A DNA stretch of 64,000 nt from Clostridia bacterium UC5.1-1D10 (GCA_001304995.1 BBZU01000003.1:62001-126000), one strand, 5' to 3'; positions 1 to 9,520 are shown, counted from the first letter of the stretch. Program-made: numbers and translations. The notes: generated by a model not told the origin, from the letters alone.

Positions 1-594
1 GCTGATACCAACGCTGTCTGCCGCATGGGAGTTTTCACCTACGGCACGGATCTGCAAGCCAATAGCTGTTTTATACAGCAGGATCCAAACCAGCAGTACC
101 AGAATAAATGCCACATAAGTCAAAACGGAGTGACCAGAGAAAATAGGCCCCAAAATAGGGATGCTTTCCAAAATAGGAATATCAATCTTAGGTGTCAGCA
201 TGCCAGGTGTTGTCAGGCTGGCTGTATTCCCCTTCAGACCTGTGAACAGATACAGAAGGAAAATGGTACCGCCTGAACCAACCAAGTTGATGGCGATCCC
301 AGCAAGGATAATATCTGTTTTCAGTTTCAAAGCAAAGACACCGATGATCAATGCCAAGATGATACCTACTACAACGGCACCAATTACGCCTACCCACCAA
401 TAGCTTGTCCAATAAGCGAACAATACGCCGAACAGCGCGGAAATCATCATGATACCTTCCAAACCGATGTTAGTAACACCAGCTTTTTCTGCTACTACTG
501 CCGCAAGAGCCGCAAACAGAATGGGAGATGTAATACGAATGATAGAGTAACCAAAGCTTGTTGTGAAAATCATGCTAAAAATCTGTTCCAACAT
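1..594 (-). CDS. nupQ: Nucleoside ABC transporter permease 2 (NupQ-like), partial at window edge
   Basis: Membrane permease of a BmpA/NupNOPQ-type nucleoside importer; it should pair with the permease just upstream to form the transmembrane channel. Reading the minus strand from the ATG at 594 gives a protein beginning MLEQIFSMIFTTSFGYSI, followed by the family hallmark VTNIGLEGIMM near residue 40 and several hydrophobic segments. About 198 residues are present and the C-terminus lies outside the window. The start codon overlaps the stop of the preceding gene (TAATG), which indicates translational coupling. No stop occurs in this frame inside the window. Family assignment is firm; the exact substrate (purine or pyrimidine nucleoside) is not readable from sequence. 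Confidence 0.9.
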   Translation of the reverse strand, partial: MLEQIFSMIFTTSFGYSIIRITSPILFAALAAVVAEKAGVTNIGLEGIMMISALFGVLFAYWTSYWWVGVIGAVVVGIILALIIGVFALKLKTDIILAGIAINLVGSGGTIFLLYLFTGLKGNTASLTTPGMLTPKIDIPILESIPILGPIFSGHSVLTYVAFILVLLVWILLYKTAIGLQIRAVGENSHAADSVGIS

Positions 595-1706
595 TATGCG
601 TTACCCCCTTCCACTGCTGCTTCCTGCTGTTTTTTCGCAAGTTCTTCTTTTGTTTCTTTAACAACCATTTTCTGTCTTGTCTTAGACATGAACTGTTCAG
701 CTGCGAAGAACAGGAAGATTACTGCCTGAATGATATCGATCATTTCTGCGGGTACACCTGCATAAATGGACATCAATTCACAGCCACGGTTCAGATATGC
801 AATGAACAATGCCGCAAAAGGAATTGCCAGCGGATTGTTCTTTGCCAGGATGGCAACAGTGATACCTGTCCAACCATAGCCAGGCAGATCTTTCCACAGG
901 AATGTGTTGTATCTGCCCAATACTTCGATGGCACCGCCCATACCACTCAGTACACCCCCGATAACCTGAGAAAGGACGATTACGCCGCCTACTTTCATAC
1001 CAGAGTATTTAGAGAAAGATTCGTTGATACCAATCATACGAATGGTGTAGCCCCAACGTGTACGATACATGAAGAAGCCTACCAGGATTGTTGCAATGAT
1101 AGCAATTGCAAAACCCCATGTCAGTTCTGTACCGGGTACAATTTTTGCAACCTTTGCTGTTTCCAGGAAAGGATATGTCTGTGTGGAACCCTGGCTTCTG
1201 TCTGCAAATACATTGCTCAGGAAGTGCATGATTACATACAGTACCACATAGTTCAGCATCAGGGAGCAAACCATTTCACTGGCATTGAGTTTTACTTTGG
1301 CAATTGCGGGGATCAGCATCAGCAGACCACCTACAACAGCACCAACCAGAATACATACAACTGGATGCAGACCTGCTGCCATAGGTACATAAATTGCCAG
1401 CAGAGCTGCTACAAAGCCACCTGCCATAACAGTACCTTCACCAGCAAGGTTGAACTGGTTTGCAGAGAACATAACGCAAACCGCCAGACCGGTAAAGATA
1501 ATGGGTGTCATACGTCCCAAAATAGTCAAAATAGAAGACATATTCAATGCGCCGTTGCTGATAATGGGACGAATCAGCAAACAGTTCAGCGCCTTTGCCG
1601 GATCATCCGCGCAAATGAAAATAAATATGAATGCAACGGCAATGGCGATAGCAATGGCCACAAAGCCGCGCATGAATTCAAACTTCAGCTTTTGTTTATT
1701 CCCCAT
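594..1706 (-). CDS. nupP: Nucleoside ABC transporter permease 1 (NupP-like)
   Basis: Inner-membrane permease, 370 residues, of the BPD_transp_2 family that also includes ribose permeases. About nine or ten hydrophobic segments are visible, with the conserved NQFNLAGEGT segment near residue 85 and ASEMVCSLMLNY near 140. The C-terminus is a charged cytoplasmic tail. The ATG at 1706 follows AAGGAGG at good spacing and overlaps the end of the ATPase gene by 11 bases, so the two are coupled. Order bmpA-nupO-nupP-nupQ matches the standard Firmicute nucleoside importer. Lipoprotein receptor, ATPase and both permeases are all here. Confidence 0.92.
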   Translation of the reverse strand: MGNKQKLKFEFMRGFVAIAIAIAVAFIFIFICADDPAKALNCLLIRPIISNGALNMSSILTILGRMTPIIFTGLAVCVMFSANQFNLAGEGTVMAGGFVAALLAIYVPMAAGLHPVVCILVGAVVGGLLMLIPAIAKVKLNASEMVCSLMLNYVVLYVIMHFLSNVFADRSQGSTQTYPFLETAKVAKIVPGTELTWGFAIAIIATILVGFFMYRTRWGYTIRMIGINESFSKYSGMKVGGVIVLSQVIGGVLSGMGGAIEVLGRYNTFLWKDLPGYGWTGITVAILAKNNPLAIPFAALFIAYLNRGCELMSIYAGVPAEMIDIIQAVIFLFFAAEQFMSKTRQKMVVKETKEELAKKQQEAAVEGGNA

Positions 1707-3260
1707 GCTGAACCCTCCTTACTTCTTCATCGCTCTGCTGTTTCAAGCCCAGCATATATTCACCCATGACTGTGTCAGTCAAAGATGTTGTATCTTCAAA
1801 ATATGCTGCGATGCCGCCGTTATACATGATGATCAAGCTATCGGACAATTCCATAACTTCATTCAGGTCGGCAGATACCAGCAATACTGCTGCGCCTGCA
1901 CGGCTCAGTTCCACCAGTTTCTTACGAATGAACTCCGTAGCGCCAACGTCGATGCCTCGTGTAGGCTGGTCAGCAATGATCAGTACAGGTTCTGCGGAGA
2001 ATTCCCTTGCTACAACTACTTTCTGAATATTACCGCCGGACAGCATACCTACCTGCTGGTTTCTGCTCTTGCAAAGGACTTTATAGTCTTTGATGAGCTG
2101 GTCACTGTCTTCATGCATTTTCTTCATGTTAAACAAGGGGCCATTATTGTATTTTTGTCTGCACAGCGGTCACTCATCAGGTTTTCCTCGATGGTAGCTG
2201 TTCCCGCCATACCGAATGTCATACGGTCTTCTGGAATCAAAGAAACGCCCAAATCACGGATCTTACGCTGAGGCTGACCAATGACACTATGGCCATTTAC
2301 AGTGGCACTGCCGCTGTCAGGAATATTCAGATTGAACAGCATGTCTACCAGTTCTCTCTGACCATTGCCTTCTACACCGGCAATCCCCAGAATCTCACCT
2401 TTGCGTACGTCAAAGGAAAGTTTGTTAAGCATTTTCTTATTCCATTCATTGGTATATTCCAAATCACGTACACGCAATACCACATCTGTGGGTTGTGCCT
2501 GATCTTTTTCTACTGTCAGAATAACATCACGACCAACCATCAGACGGGAGATTTCTTCTTTGGAAATATCCGCTGTCTGGTATACACCCATGGATTTCCC
2601 ACTGCGCATGATAGTCAGGCGGTCTGTGATCTGCTTGATTTCATGCAGTTTATGAGAAATAAAGATCATGGTGTAGCCCTGTTCTTTTAAGTGAACCAAT
2701 TCTTTAAACAGTTCTTCTGTTTCCTGAGTGGTCAGTACCGCTGTGGGTTCGTCCAAAATCAGGATTTTTGCACCACGCACCAGTGCTTTTAAGATTTCTA
2801 CTTTCTGTTTCATCCCTACGGGGATATCTCTGACTTTCGCATTGGGATCTACATGCAGATTATATTTTTTCGCATATTCTTCTGTGATCTCAACAGCTTT
2901 TTTATAGTCCATAAACATACCTTTGTGTTTGGGTTCCATACCCAGGACCATATTTTCCGCTACTGTCAGATTGGGTACCAGCATAAAATGCTGATGTACC
3001 ATACCGATTTCTTTAGAAATCGCCACAGTTGGTGATGTGAGAGAAACTTTTTCTCCGTTTACATAAATTTCACCTTCTGTGGGCTGTTCCAGACCGAACA
3101 GCATTTTCATCAGTGTGGATTTACCCGCACCGTTTTCGCCCATCAAAGCATGAATTTCTCCTCGTTTGACGTTAAAATCAACACCCTGATTGGCAGCAAT
3201 ACCATTGGGATAAACTTTGGTAATTCCCTTCATTTGCACAACATATTCATTGTCAGCCAT
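1696..3260 (-). CDS. nupO: Nucleoside ABC transporter ATP-binding protein (NupO-like), one apparent frameshift
   Basis: Double ATPase-domain protein, about 521 residues after repair, energising nucleoside uptake. The N-terminal half has Walker A GENGAGKST near residue 42 and Walker B ILILDEPTAVLT. The C-terminal half has the degenerate GVEGNGQREL loop, the signature LSGGNIQK and LIIADQPTRGID, all typical of RbsA/NupO-type proteins. The frame breaks at an A5 run (plus-strand T5, 2152-2156). Adding one base restores a continuous protein reading DKKYNNGPLFNMKK. The product is otherwise complete, so this is most likely a sequence error. The start at 3260 has GAAGGAGGGG upstream. Confidence 0.9.
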
Positions 3261-3365
3261 TATCGGGTCCCCTCCTTCTATATCATTGGTAAAGATTCTG
3301 CACCTTCAAAAAGTCCTTTCTGCCCAAGCAACAAAAAGATTTTTTCAATCTGCAGAGGTACTATG

Positions 3366-3391
3366 AAAAAAAAGGGGGCTGTTCAGCCCCC
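3366..3391 (-). terminator. Rho-independent terminator between bmpA and nupO
   Basis: On the minus strand a perfect 7-bp stem GGGGGCT/AGCCCCC with a 4-base loop is followed by eight T. It lies between the receptor gene and the ATPase gene of the same importer, so it probably gives partial termination and keeps receptor mRNA above permease mRNA, as is common in ABC importers. Confidence 0.85.
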
Positions 3392-3437
3392 TTAGATTTG
3401 TGATTACATTTCAGCGAACTTATTGATTCGTATGAAA

Positions 3438-4562
3438 TTAAGGTCTTACAGATTCTCTCAGTTCTACAACTGCGTTTGTTGTATCGCCGATAGCGCTGGG
3501 AACTTCAACTTCGCCGTTTGTAACAGCTGCAACAGCATTGTCAACTGTTTCTTTTACGCTGTCAGGAGAAATCTTGTCATAGTTCTTATCTGTTACCAGG
3601 CCAACGCCGCCTTCGTTGATACCGATCAGGATCTGCTGGCCCCAGTATTCGTTGCCTGCATCCCATTCATCGAAGAACCATACCAGAGAGTCGCCGATGT
3701 TTTTCAGACCGGATGTCAGAGTGATGCCTGCCATTTCAGCGGAGAATGTGGATTCCTGGTCGGAGTCAACACCGATGAAATATGCTTTGCCTGTTTCCAG
3801 ACATGCTTCTGCGGCACCGTTACCAGCATTACCAGCTACGCCCCAGATGATATCACAGTTGTTGTCGTTGATCATGGATTCAGCCAATTCTTTGCCTTTT
3901 GCGGGGTCAATGTAGTTACCAATGTATCTTGTATCTACTTTGATGTCAGGATTTACGGACTGTGCACCCAGAATGTAACCATACAGGAAGTCGTTGATTA
4001 CGGGGCTGTCTACGCCGCCAACGAAACCGATAACTGCATCTTCGTTGATTTTTTCAACGTCTGTTGCAGTTGTCATAGCTGCTGCATAAGCACCAACCAT
4101 GTAGCCCAGGTCGTTCTGTGCATAGCTCAGGTTTACTACGTTAGGCAGTGTGTATGTTGTGTCATCATAAATCAGGTATTTCTGATCAGGGTATCTTTCG
4201 GATACGTTTTTCAGATATTCAGGCATCTGGAAAGTACCAACAACGATCAGGTCGTATTCGCCGGAAGCAGATACTTCTTCCAGATAGCTTTCCCATTTCG
4301 CTTCATCTTCGGTTGTACCGCCCATTTCAATGGTTGTGTAAGTAATTCTGCCGGCATCCTGCAGTTCTTTCAGGCCTGCTTCCGCAGAGTCAAAGAACGA
4401 TTTGTCACCCAGGTTACCATTTACCAGGTTGCAGACATTGTAAACCTTTCCGTCACCAGTGTCTGCTGTTTCAGTGGTTGTTGTGTCGCCGCCGCTACCA
4501 CAGCCTGCCAGCATAGTAACTGCCAGAGCGGAAGTCAGCAACAGAGAAAGCAATTTCTTCAT
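3438..4562 (-). CDS. bmpA: BMP-family nucleoside-binding lipoprotein
   Basis: Extracytoplasmic receptor of the nucleoside importer, 374 residues. The protein starts MKKLLSLLLTSALAVTML and has the lipobox LAGC at residues 19-22, so it should be lipid-anchored outside the membrane. A Ser/Gly/Thr-rich linker follows, then the Bmp domain with VNGNLGDKSFFDSA near residue 45. The reading frame extends 47 codons upstream, but the ATG at 4562 is chosen because the signal peptide starts there and GAAAGGGAG precedes it. First gene of the importer unit, with a terminator directly after it. Confidence 0.92.
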   Translation of the reverse strand: MKKLLSLLLTSALAVTMLAGCGSGGDTTTTETADTGDGKVYNVCNLVNGNLGDKSFFDSAEAGLKELQDAGRITYTTIEMGGTTEDEAKWESYLEEVSASGEYDLIVVGTFQMPEYLKNVSERYPDQKYLIYDDTTYTLPNVVNLSYAQNDLGYMVGAYAAAMTTATDVEKINEDAVIGFVGGVDSPVINDFLYGYILGAQSVNPDIKVDTRYIGNYIDPAKGKELAESMINDNNCDIIWGVAGNAGNGAAEACLETGKAYFIGVDSDQESTFSAEMAGITLTSGLKNIGDSLVWFFDEWDAGNEYWGQQILIGINEGGVGLVTDKNYDKISPDSVKETVDNAVAAVTNGEVEVPSAIGDTTNAVVELRESVRP

Positions 4563-4641
4563 AGTCGATCTCCCTTTCTTGTTATAAAATTGGACTAAAC
4601 AGGAATAGTTGTGCCATGACATGGACAACATATCCGTTTTC

Positions 4642-4670
4642 AGTTTACAGTATCTATCCATTATTGTCAA
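4642..4670 (-). promoter_or_regulatory. Candidate promoter for bmpA
   Basis: Minus strand TTGACA (4665-4670) and TAAACT (4642-4647) are separated by 17 bases. The -35 is perfect and the -10 is weak. A second TTGACA lies further upstream, near 4700. The 298-base gap 4563-4860 otherwise holds only AT-rich leader and the yajC terminator. I found no purine-riboswitch-like fold. Confidence 0.4.
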
Positions 4671-4793
4671 TAAAATAACCCGACTATACCCGCGTTTTGT
4701 CAACTATAAACAAAAAAATTGCATTATTTTTGAAAATTTGAATATTGTATTCATTCTGCAAAAACACAGATGTCGTCAGAACGCAAACAAAAA

Positions 4794-4829
4794 AGCAGAT
4801 GTATCGCTTTTTCTTACAACACATCTGCT
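4794..4829 (-). terminator. Terminator downstream of yajC
   Basis: Minus-strand 9-bp stem AGCAGATGT/ACATCTGCT with an 18-base loop, followed by TTTTTTG. It ends the tgt-yajC transcript. Confidence 0.7.
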
Positions 4830-4860
4830 GATTTTTATTTTTCTGACTGTGCAAAAGCCA

Positions 4861-5310
4861 TTAACCTCTTCTGAACAGACCCTTTTTCTTGGGCTTTTCT
4901 TCTTCAGGGGGAGCTTCGTTTGTCATGTTGGGTTCTCTCTTGCCATAAACTTCGCCTCTGGCAACAGGAACACGAACGCCTTTGTTCAGGCCAAATTCGA
5001 TGATGAAGCAGTCATAAGTTGTGTCAACAACTTTGCCGTACATCCCTGCATTTGTTACAACCATATCGCCGATCTGAATTGCATTTCTCTGTTCTGCCAG
5101 AGCCTTTTCTCTTTTCTGAGTAGGTCTGAAAGACAGGAAATACATGATGATTACCAATGCTACGCAGTAGATGATAACCAATGTGAAACCATTCATGCCG
5201 CCAAACAGACCGCCGCCTGCTGCCTGCTGTGTACCCTGTGCTGCTGCCTCGCCGCTACCGGAAGAAACGGTAGTGCTGACGTCCAGCAAAAATGCTGTTA
5301 AGCTGTTCAT
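4861..5310 (-). CDS. yajC: Preprotein translocase subunit YajC
   Basis: Small single-pass membrane partner of SecDF in protein export, 149 residues. An N-terminal Ala/Gly/Ser-rich stretch precedes one transmembrane helix (about residues 42-60, ending in the family motif FRPTQKREK). A conserved cytoplasmic domain follows, with IQIGDMVVTNAGMYGKV. The C-terminal tail is acidic and then strongly basic. The N-terminal extension before the helix is longer than in E. coli YajC but common in Clostridia. Start at 5310 has AGGAGAGAAGG upstream. It lies 82 bases after tgt with no terminator between, the usual tgt-yajC pairing. Confidence 0.93.
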   Translation of the reverse strand: MNSLTAFLLDVSTTVSSGSGEAAAQGTQQAAGGGLFGGMNGFTLVIIYCVALVIIMYFLSFRPTQKREKALAEQRNAIQIGDMVVTNAGMYGKVVDTTYDCFIIEFGLNKGVRVPVARGEVYGKREPNMTNEAPPEEEKPKKKGLFRRG

Positions 5311-5392
5311 TTCCTTCTCTCCTAACGTTGTTAAATTCTGAAAAACACAGTAAAAATATTATATCCGAGTTTTGAAAACACGTCAAGCCTTC

Positions 5393-6526
5393 TTACATAC
5401 CGTTTCTGCGAAAGCCTTCCAGTTTTTCTTTTTTGTACTGAGGGAAACGGTCTTCGTCCATTGCCTGACGGATTTCTTCCATCATGGTGTTAAAGAAATG
5501 CAGATTATGCAGAACGCACAGACGCATTGCCAGCATTTCTTTTGCTTTGAACAAATGACGGATATAGGCTCTGGAGTATCTGGAACAAGCAGGACAAGTA
5601 CATGTTTCGTCAATAGGTCTTTCATCCAGCTCATATTTTGCATTCATCAGATTGAGTTTACCTGCGTTTGTATAAACGTGTGCATGTCTGCCGTTTCTGG
5701 AAGGCAGTACACAGTCAAAGAAGTCCACACCACGTTCTACCGCTTCCAGAATGTTTTCCGGTGTGCCAACGCCCATCAGATAAGTAGGTTTGTTCTGAGG
5801 CAGATAAGGTACCACTTCTTCAATGATGCGATACATTTCCGCATGTGTTTCCCCAACAGCCAGACCGCCAATGGCATAGCCGTCCAGATCCATTTCCGCA
5901 ATACGTTTTGCATGCTCAATACGAATATCTTCATAAGTCGCACCCTGGTTAATGCCGAACAGCATCTGCTGTTTATTGATGGTATCATCCAGACTATTCA
6001 GGCGTGCCATTTCTTTTTTGCAGCGTTCCAGCCAGCGTGTGGTACGGGCTACGGAATTTTCTACATAACTGCGTTCCGCAGGGATACCAATACATTCGTC
6101 GAATGCCATGGCAATGGTAGAACCCAGATTGGACTGAATACGCATACTTTCTTCGGGGCCCATGAAGATTTTTCTTCCATCCACATGAGAGCTGAAATAA
6201 ACGCCTTCTTCTGTAATCTTACGCAGTGTGGTCAGGGAAAACACCTGGAATCCGCCGGAGTCAGTCAGAATGGGCTTGTCCCAAACCATAAATTTATGAA
6301 GGCCACCCAGTTTTTTGATGATTTCATCACCGGGACGTACATGCAGATGATAAGTATTAGACAATTCCACCTGACATTTCACTCTTTCCAGATCTTCTGT
6401 GGAAAGAGCACCTTTGATGGCCGCAATGGTTCCTACGTTCATGAATACTGGTGTTTGAATAACACCATGAGGGGTATGGAACTCCCCTCTTTTGGCTCTG
6501 CCGCAAGTTTTCAATAATTTATACAT
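5393..6526 (-). CDS. tgt: tRNA-guanine transglycosylase (queuine/preQ1 tRNA-ribosyltransferase)
   Basis: Exchanges guanine-34 of GUN-anticodon tRNAs for preQ1, an early step of queuosine synthesis; cytoplasmic, 377 residues. The catalytic-site motif DSGGFQVFS lies near residue 90. The nucleophile region VDFFDCVLPSRNGRHA lies near 260-275. The zinc site CTCPACSRYSRAYIRHL and its downstream histidine lie near 305-340. Length matches the bacterial family. Start at 6526 has GAGGTAAG upstream. Transcribed with yajC. Confidence 0.97.
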   Translation of the reverse strand: MYKLLKTCGRAKRGEFHTPHGVIQTPVFMNVGTIAAIKGALSTEDLERVKCQVELSNTYHLHVRPGDEIIKKLGGLHKFMVWDKPILTDSGGFQVFSLTTLRKITEEGVYFSSHVDGRKIFMGPEESMRIQSNLGSTIAMAFDECIGIPAERSYVENSVARTTRWLERCKKEMARLNSLDDTINKQQMLFGINQGATYEDIRIEHAKRIAEMDLDGYAIGGLAVGETHAEMYRIIEEVVPYLPQNKPTYLMGVGTPENILEAVERGVDFFDCVLPSRNGRHAHVYTNAGKLNLMNAKYELDERPIDETCTCPACSRYSRAYIRHLFKAKEMLAMRLCVLHNLHFFNTMMEEIRQAMDEDRFPQYKKEKLEGFRRNGM

Positions 6527-6562
6527 ATCTTACCTCATTTCCGCTCAAGTTTTGTCTGTACT

Positions 6563-6591
6563 ATCATATCCTGTTTTTTATGGAAATTCAA
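6563..6591 (-). promoter_or_regulatory. Promoter for tgt-yajC
   Basis: Minus strand TTGAAT (6586-6591), 17-base spacer, TATGAT (6563-6568), about 36 bases before the tgt start. Confidence 0.6.
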
Positions 6592-6644
6592 GAATTTTTC
6601 CTGCAATCATACCTATTTTCACGGAAAAGCACACAGAGCCGCCC

Positions 6645-6674
6645 TTGACACACCCCTTTCCTGTGCCTTATCAT
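6645..6674 (+). promoter_or_regulatory. Promoter for the RNA methyltransferase gene
   Basis: Perfect TTGACA at 6645-6650, an 18-base spacer and TATCAT at 6669-6674, about 42 bases upstream of the start codon. It diverges from the tgt promoter. Confidence 0.6.
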
Positions 6675-6716
6675 AATAAGGTAAGAATATAATCAGGTAT
6701 GGAACGGAGAATCACT

Positions 6717-7853
6717 ATGTCTATCAATTTGATCGCAACAACCACATTTGGTCTGGAAGCCGTTGTAAAACGGGAATGTCAGGCCCTTGGATTTGAAAAT
6801 ATCAAAACATCTGATGGGAAAGTAGAGTTTACCGGCACAGAAGCCGACATCGTCAAAGCCAACATGTGGCTGCGGTGTGCAGGGCGTGTCTGGGTAAAAA
6901 TGGGCACTTTCAAAGCTGTTACCTTTACAGAGCTTTTCGATCAGACAAAAGCACTGCCCTGGGCCGACTGGATTCCTGAGGACGGCAAATTCACAGTCGT
7001 TGGCAAATCCGTAAAATCCACACTGTTCAGTGTATCCGACTGTCAGGCTATCGTCAAAAAAGCCGTTGTAGAAAAACTGAAACAGACTTATCACACTGAC
7101 TGGTTTGATGAAACAGGCGCTTCCTACACCATCCAAGTAGGTATTTTGAAAGACGTTGTTACCCTTGCCATTGATACCAGCGGCTCCGGTCTGCACATGC
7201 GTGGATACCGTGCAAACGCACTGGATGCACCTTTGAAAGAAACACTGGCTTCTGCTATGATTCAGCTCAGCTATTGGCGGAAAAACCGTATTCTGCTGGA
7301 TCCCTTCTGCGGTTCCGGTACCATTCCCATTGAAGCTGCCATGATCGCCCGGAACATTGCACCTGGCATTCACCGCAAATTTGCTTCTGAAGAATGGGAA
7401 CGCATCGGCAAAGATCTCTGGAAAAAAGCCCGTGTGGAAGCATATCAGGCAATCAACTATGATGTCATGCCGGAAATCTACGGCAGCGATATTGATCCTG
7501 ATGCCATTGAGCTGGCAAAAGCCAATGCAGAAAAAGCCGGTGTGGATGACTGCATCACCTTTGAAGTAAAACCTTGTCAGGAAATCGTATTGCCCGGGAA
7601 ATATGGCGTCATGATTACCAATCCTCCTTACGGCGAACGTATCGGTGAACTGAAGGAAGTGGAAAACATGTACCGTGCTTTGGGCGGCATCATGAAGGAA
7701 AACCCTACTTGGTCTACTTACCTCATCACTTCCATGGAATATTTTGAATCTCTCTTTGGCAGAAAAGCCGACCGGAAACGGAAACTGTTCAATGGCCACA
7801 TCAAAACAGACTATTATCAGTTTGAAGGCCCTAGACCCCCGAAAGATCTGTAA
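6717..7853 (+). CDS. THUMP-domain class I RNA methyltransferase (RlmL/YpsC family)
   Basis: SAM-dependent N2-guanine RNA methyltransferase, probably for 23S rRNA, 378 residues. An N-terminal ferredoxin-like/THUMP region recognises RNA. The methyltransferase core carries motif I DPFCGSGTIPIEAA near residue 195 and the catalytic NPPYGER near 305. I use the ATG at 6717, not 6699, because CGGAG lies 7 bases before it and the 6699 start has no ribosome binding site. Monocistronic: own promoter and its own terminator. Closest known proteins are B. subtilis YpsC and the N-terminal half of E. coli RlmL. The exact target base is inferred from family only. Confidence 0.88.
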   Translation: MSINLIATTTFGLEAVVKRECQALGFENIKTSDGKVEFTGTEADIVKANMWLRCAGRVWVKMGTFKAVTFTELFDQTKALPWADWIPEDGKFTVVGKSVKSTLFSVSDCQAIVKKAVVEKLKQTYHTDWFDETGASYTIQVGILKDVVTLAIDTSGSGLHMRGYRANALDAPLKETLASAMIQLSYWRKNRILLDPFCGSGTIPIEAAMIARNIAPGIHRKFASEEWERIGKDLWKKARVEAYQAINYDVMPEIYGSDIDPDAIELAKANAEKAGVDDCITFEVKPCQEIVLPGKYGVMITNPPYGERIGELKEVENMYRALGGIMKENPTWSTYLITSMEYFESLFGRKADRKRKLFNGHIKTDYYQFEGPRPPKDL

Positions 7854-7883
7854 TATTCCTGCTATCCATATAACATAATGAAT

Positions 7884-7929
7884 AAAGGCATTGTGATTTC
7901 TTTCCATAGAATCACAATGCCTTTTTGTT
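7884..7929 (+). terminator. Terminator of the RNA methyltransferase gene
   Basis: Perfect 14-bp stem AAAGGCATTGTGAT/ATCACAATGCCTTT (7884-7897 with 7911-7924), followed by T-rich TTGTTTT. Confidence 0.9.
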
Positions 7930-7940
7930 TTCAAAATGAA

Positions 7941-7974
7941 AAAGACCTCCGTTATATTCATGAGGTCTTTTTTC
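7941..7974 (-). terminator. Terminator of the SLH/CAP gene (bidirectional hairpin)
   Basis: 9-bp stem AAAGACCTC/GAGGTCTTT. T runs follow on both strands, so it can stop the minus-strand gene ending at 7992 and back up the plus-strand terminator. Confidence 0.8.
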
Positions 7975-7991
7975 TTCATTATTATATTTCT

Positions 7992-9434
7992 TTATCCGTT
8001 ACACAAATCAATGGTCAGATACAATACTTTGCCATCATTTGCAACACCAATCCCAGCTTGTGTCATGGTGCTGTCCATAATGCCATTGTGTTTTGCCGCT
8101 GTACGGAGCAGTTCCGTATAAAGCTGCACCACATCACCTCGTGTTGTTGCAATGACTTCTGAAGCAGTATGGAACTGCACATTGTTTTCCATCATACGCT
8201 GGAAAGGTGTCTTGCCGTCTTTGCTTTTGTAATCAAAATATTTTTCTTTGACCATTTCCGTACTATGGTCAGCCGCAGTCTGATCCAGACCTTGATTTTC
8301 TGTCAAAACTGCCAGGCCAGCTTCTTTTCTCTGGACATTGATGATTTCCAGCAGTTCTTTTTCAATATCAGTCTTTTGCGCACCGCTCAAAGAACCAGTC
8401 AACGCGTCTTTTGCAGCAAATTCCTTTGTCTGAAGCAGCAGACCACAAATCTGATTTTCATAATCCAGAGGAATTCTGGCGGAAGCATATTCTCCATTCA
8501 ATACTGCACAATGATCCACATTGCTGATGCTGTCCACATGAGACGCATCATTCAGCACTCCTCCACCCTTGATTTCCTGATACTGGAACTTACTGGATGG
8601 TGTGAAAAATTCCACAGCAGCATCATTTTCAAATGTCACCCAGAAATATCCATCTCCTGTGTAAATATAGCGATCTAAGCCATATACTGTTTCGTCGATT
8701 CGTGTAGGAGCGCCGAATGTTCCTTTGACTTCTTCTGTTGTCTGTCCCAATGTCAGCTCCTTGCCGTTAATGGTAACTGTTTTTTCCATTACCGCGTCGC
8801 CTTTGGGTACAGAAGTGCCATTCTGCACGCCTTCATAAAATGTATAAGCGCTCAGAAACGCAGTGACTGCTTCCTGTATTTTCAATGTATTTTTGGGGGC
8901 AAATGTTCCGTTCTGATAACCGGAGATCAAACCAGCTCCATAAGCCTTATCAATGTAGGATACTGTCGTTGCGCTGATGTTTTTGGTGTCTGTAAATGGA
9001 TTTTTCTTTGCATACAGAGACATATCAACGCCCACTTTTTCCAGTGTACGCACCAGCATGATTGCCATCTGTTCTCTTGTCAGAGGATTTTCCGGCGCGA
9101 ATGTTCCCGGTTCCACACCAGCAATGATGCCCAATCCATATGCTTTCAGTGCTGCTTGTTCATTACAGTCGGAAAAAGGATTTTCTTCCGGCATAGGTGC
9201 TGTTGTTCCTGTTACTTTTTCATAAAAAGCCACCGCAATTTCGCTGAATTCCACTCTTGTCATGGTATCCTGAGCCTGCTGAAGCAAAGGTGCGGAAATA
9301 AGCTGCAAAGAATATGCCTGTTCCATATGAGGCACTGCCCAAGGGGAAGCATTGGTCGAAACTGCCCCGAAGGCTGTAAAACAAACACTGACAGACAGCA
9401 GTGCTGTTACGGCTACACCTACCAGCCGTTTCAT
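7992..9434 (-). CDS. Secreted SLH-domain protein with CAP (SCP/PR1) domain
   Basis: Cell-surface protein, 480 residues. A signal peptide (MKRLVGVAVTALLSVSVC...AFGA) is followed by about three S-layer homology repeats up to roughly residue 215 (for example YGLGIIAGVEPGTFAPENPLTREQMA and YGAGLISGYQNGTFAPKN, shown here only in part). These would bind pyruvylated wall polymer. Next is a CAP-associated segment (YGLDRYIYTGDGYFWVTF) and a C-terminal CAP domain of about 130 residues with AADHSTEM and AAKHNGIMDS. The ATG at 9434 is chosen for its signal peptide and AAAGGAG; the longer frame has neither. CAP proteins in Clostridia have no agreed biochemical activity. Confidence 0.88.
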   Translation of the reverse strand: MKRLVGVAVTALLSVSVCFTAFGAVSTNASPWAVPHMEQAYSLQLISAPLLQQAQDTMTRVEFSEIAVAFYEKVTGTTAPMPEENPFSDCNEQAALKAYGLGIIAGVEPGTFAPENPLTREQMAIMLVRTLEKVGVDMSLYAKKNPFTDTKNISATTVSYIDKAYGAGLISGYQNGTFAPKNTLKIQEAVTAFLSAYTFYEGVQNGTSVPKGDAVMEKTVTINGKELTLGQTTEEVKGTFGAPTRIDETVYGLDRYIYTGDGYFWVTFENDAAVEFFTPSSKFQYQEIKGGGVLNDASHVDSISNVDHCAVLNGEYASARIPLDYENQICGLLLQTKEFAAKDALTGSLSGAQKTDIEKELLEIINVQRKEAGLAVLTENQGLDQTAADHSTEMVKEKYFDYKSKDGKTPFQRMMENNVQFHTASEVIATTRGDVVQLYTELLRTAAKHNGIMDSTMTQAGIGVANDGKVLYLTIDLCNG

Positions 9435-9491
9435 ACAATCATCTCCTTTACAAAATTGTGAAGAAATATTTACAAAATTATGAACCGTTTT

Positions 9492-9520
9492 ATTATAACC
9501 ATATTTCTGCCTTTTGGCAA
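9492..9520 (-). promoter_or_regulatory. Promoter for the SLH/CAP gene
   Basis: Minus strand TTGCCA (9515-9520), 17-base spacer, perfect TATAAT (9492-9497). The rest of the 9435-9731 gap holds only this promoter and the antiporter terminator. Confidence 0.6.

Noticed and set aside
2152-2156. Programmed ribosomal frameshifting at A/T runs
   Set aside because: Too many unrelated genes are affected, in both directions, at ordinary short runs and without stimulatory structures.
4563-4793. A purine riboswitch in front of the nucleoside importer
   Set aside because: None of the conserved loop sequences of the purine aptamer are present; only promoter-like boxes are seen.
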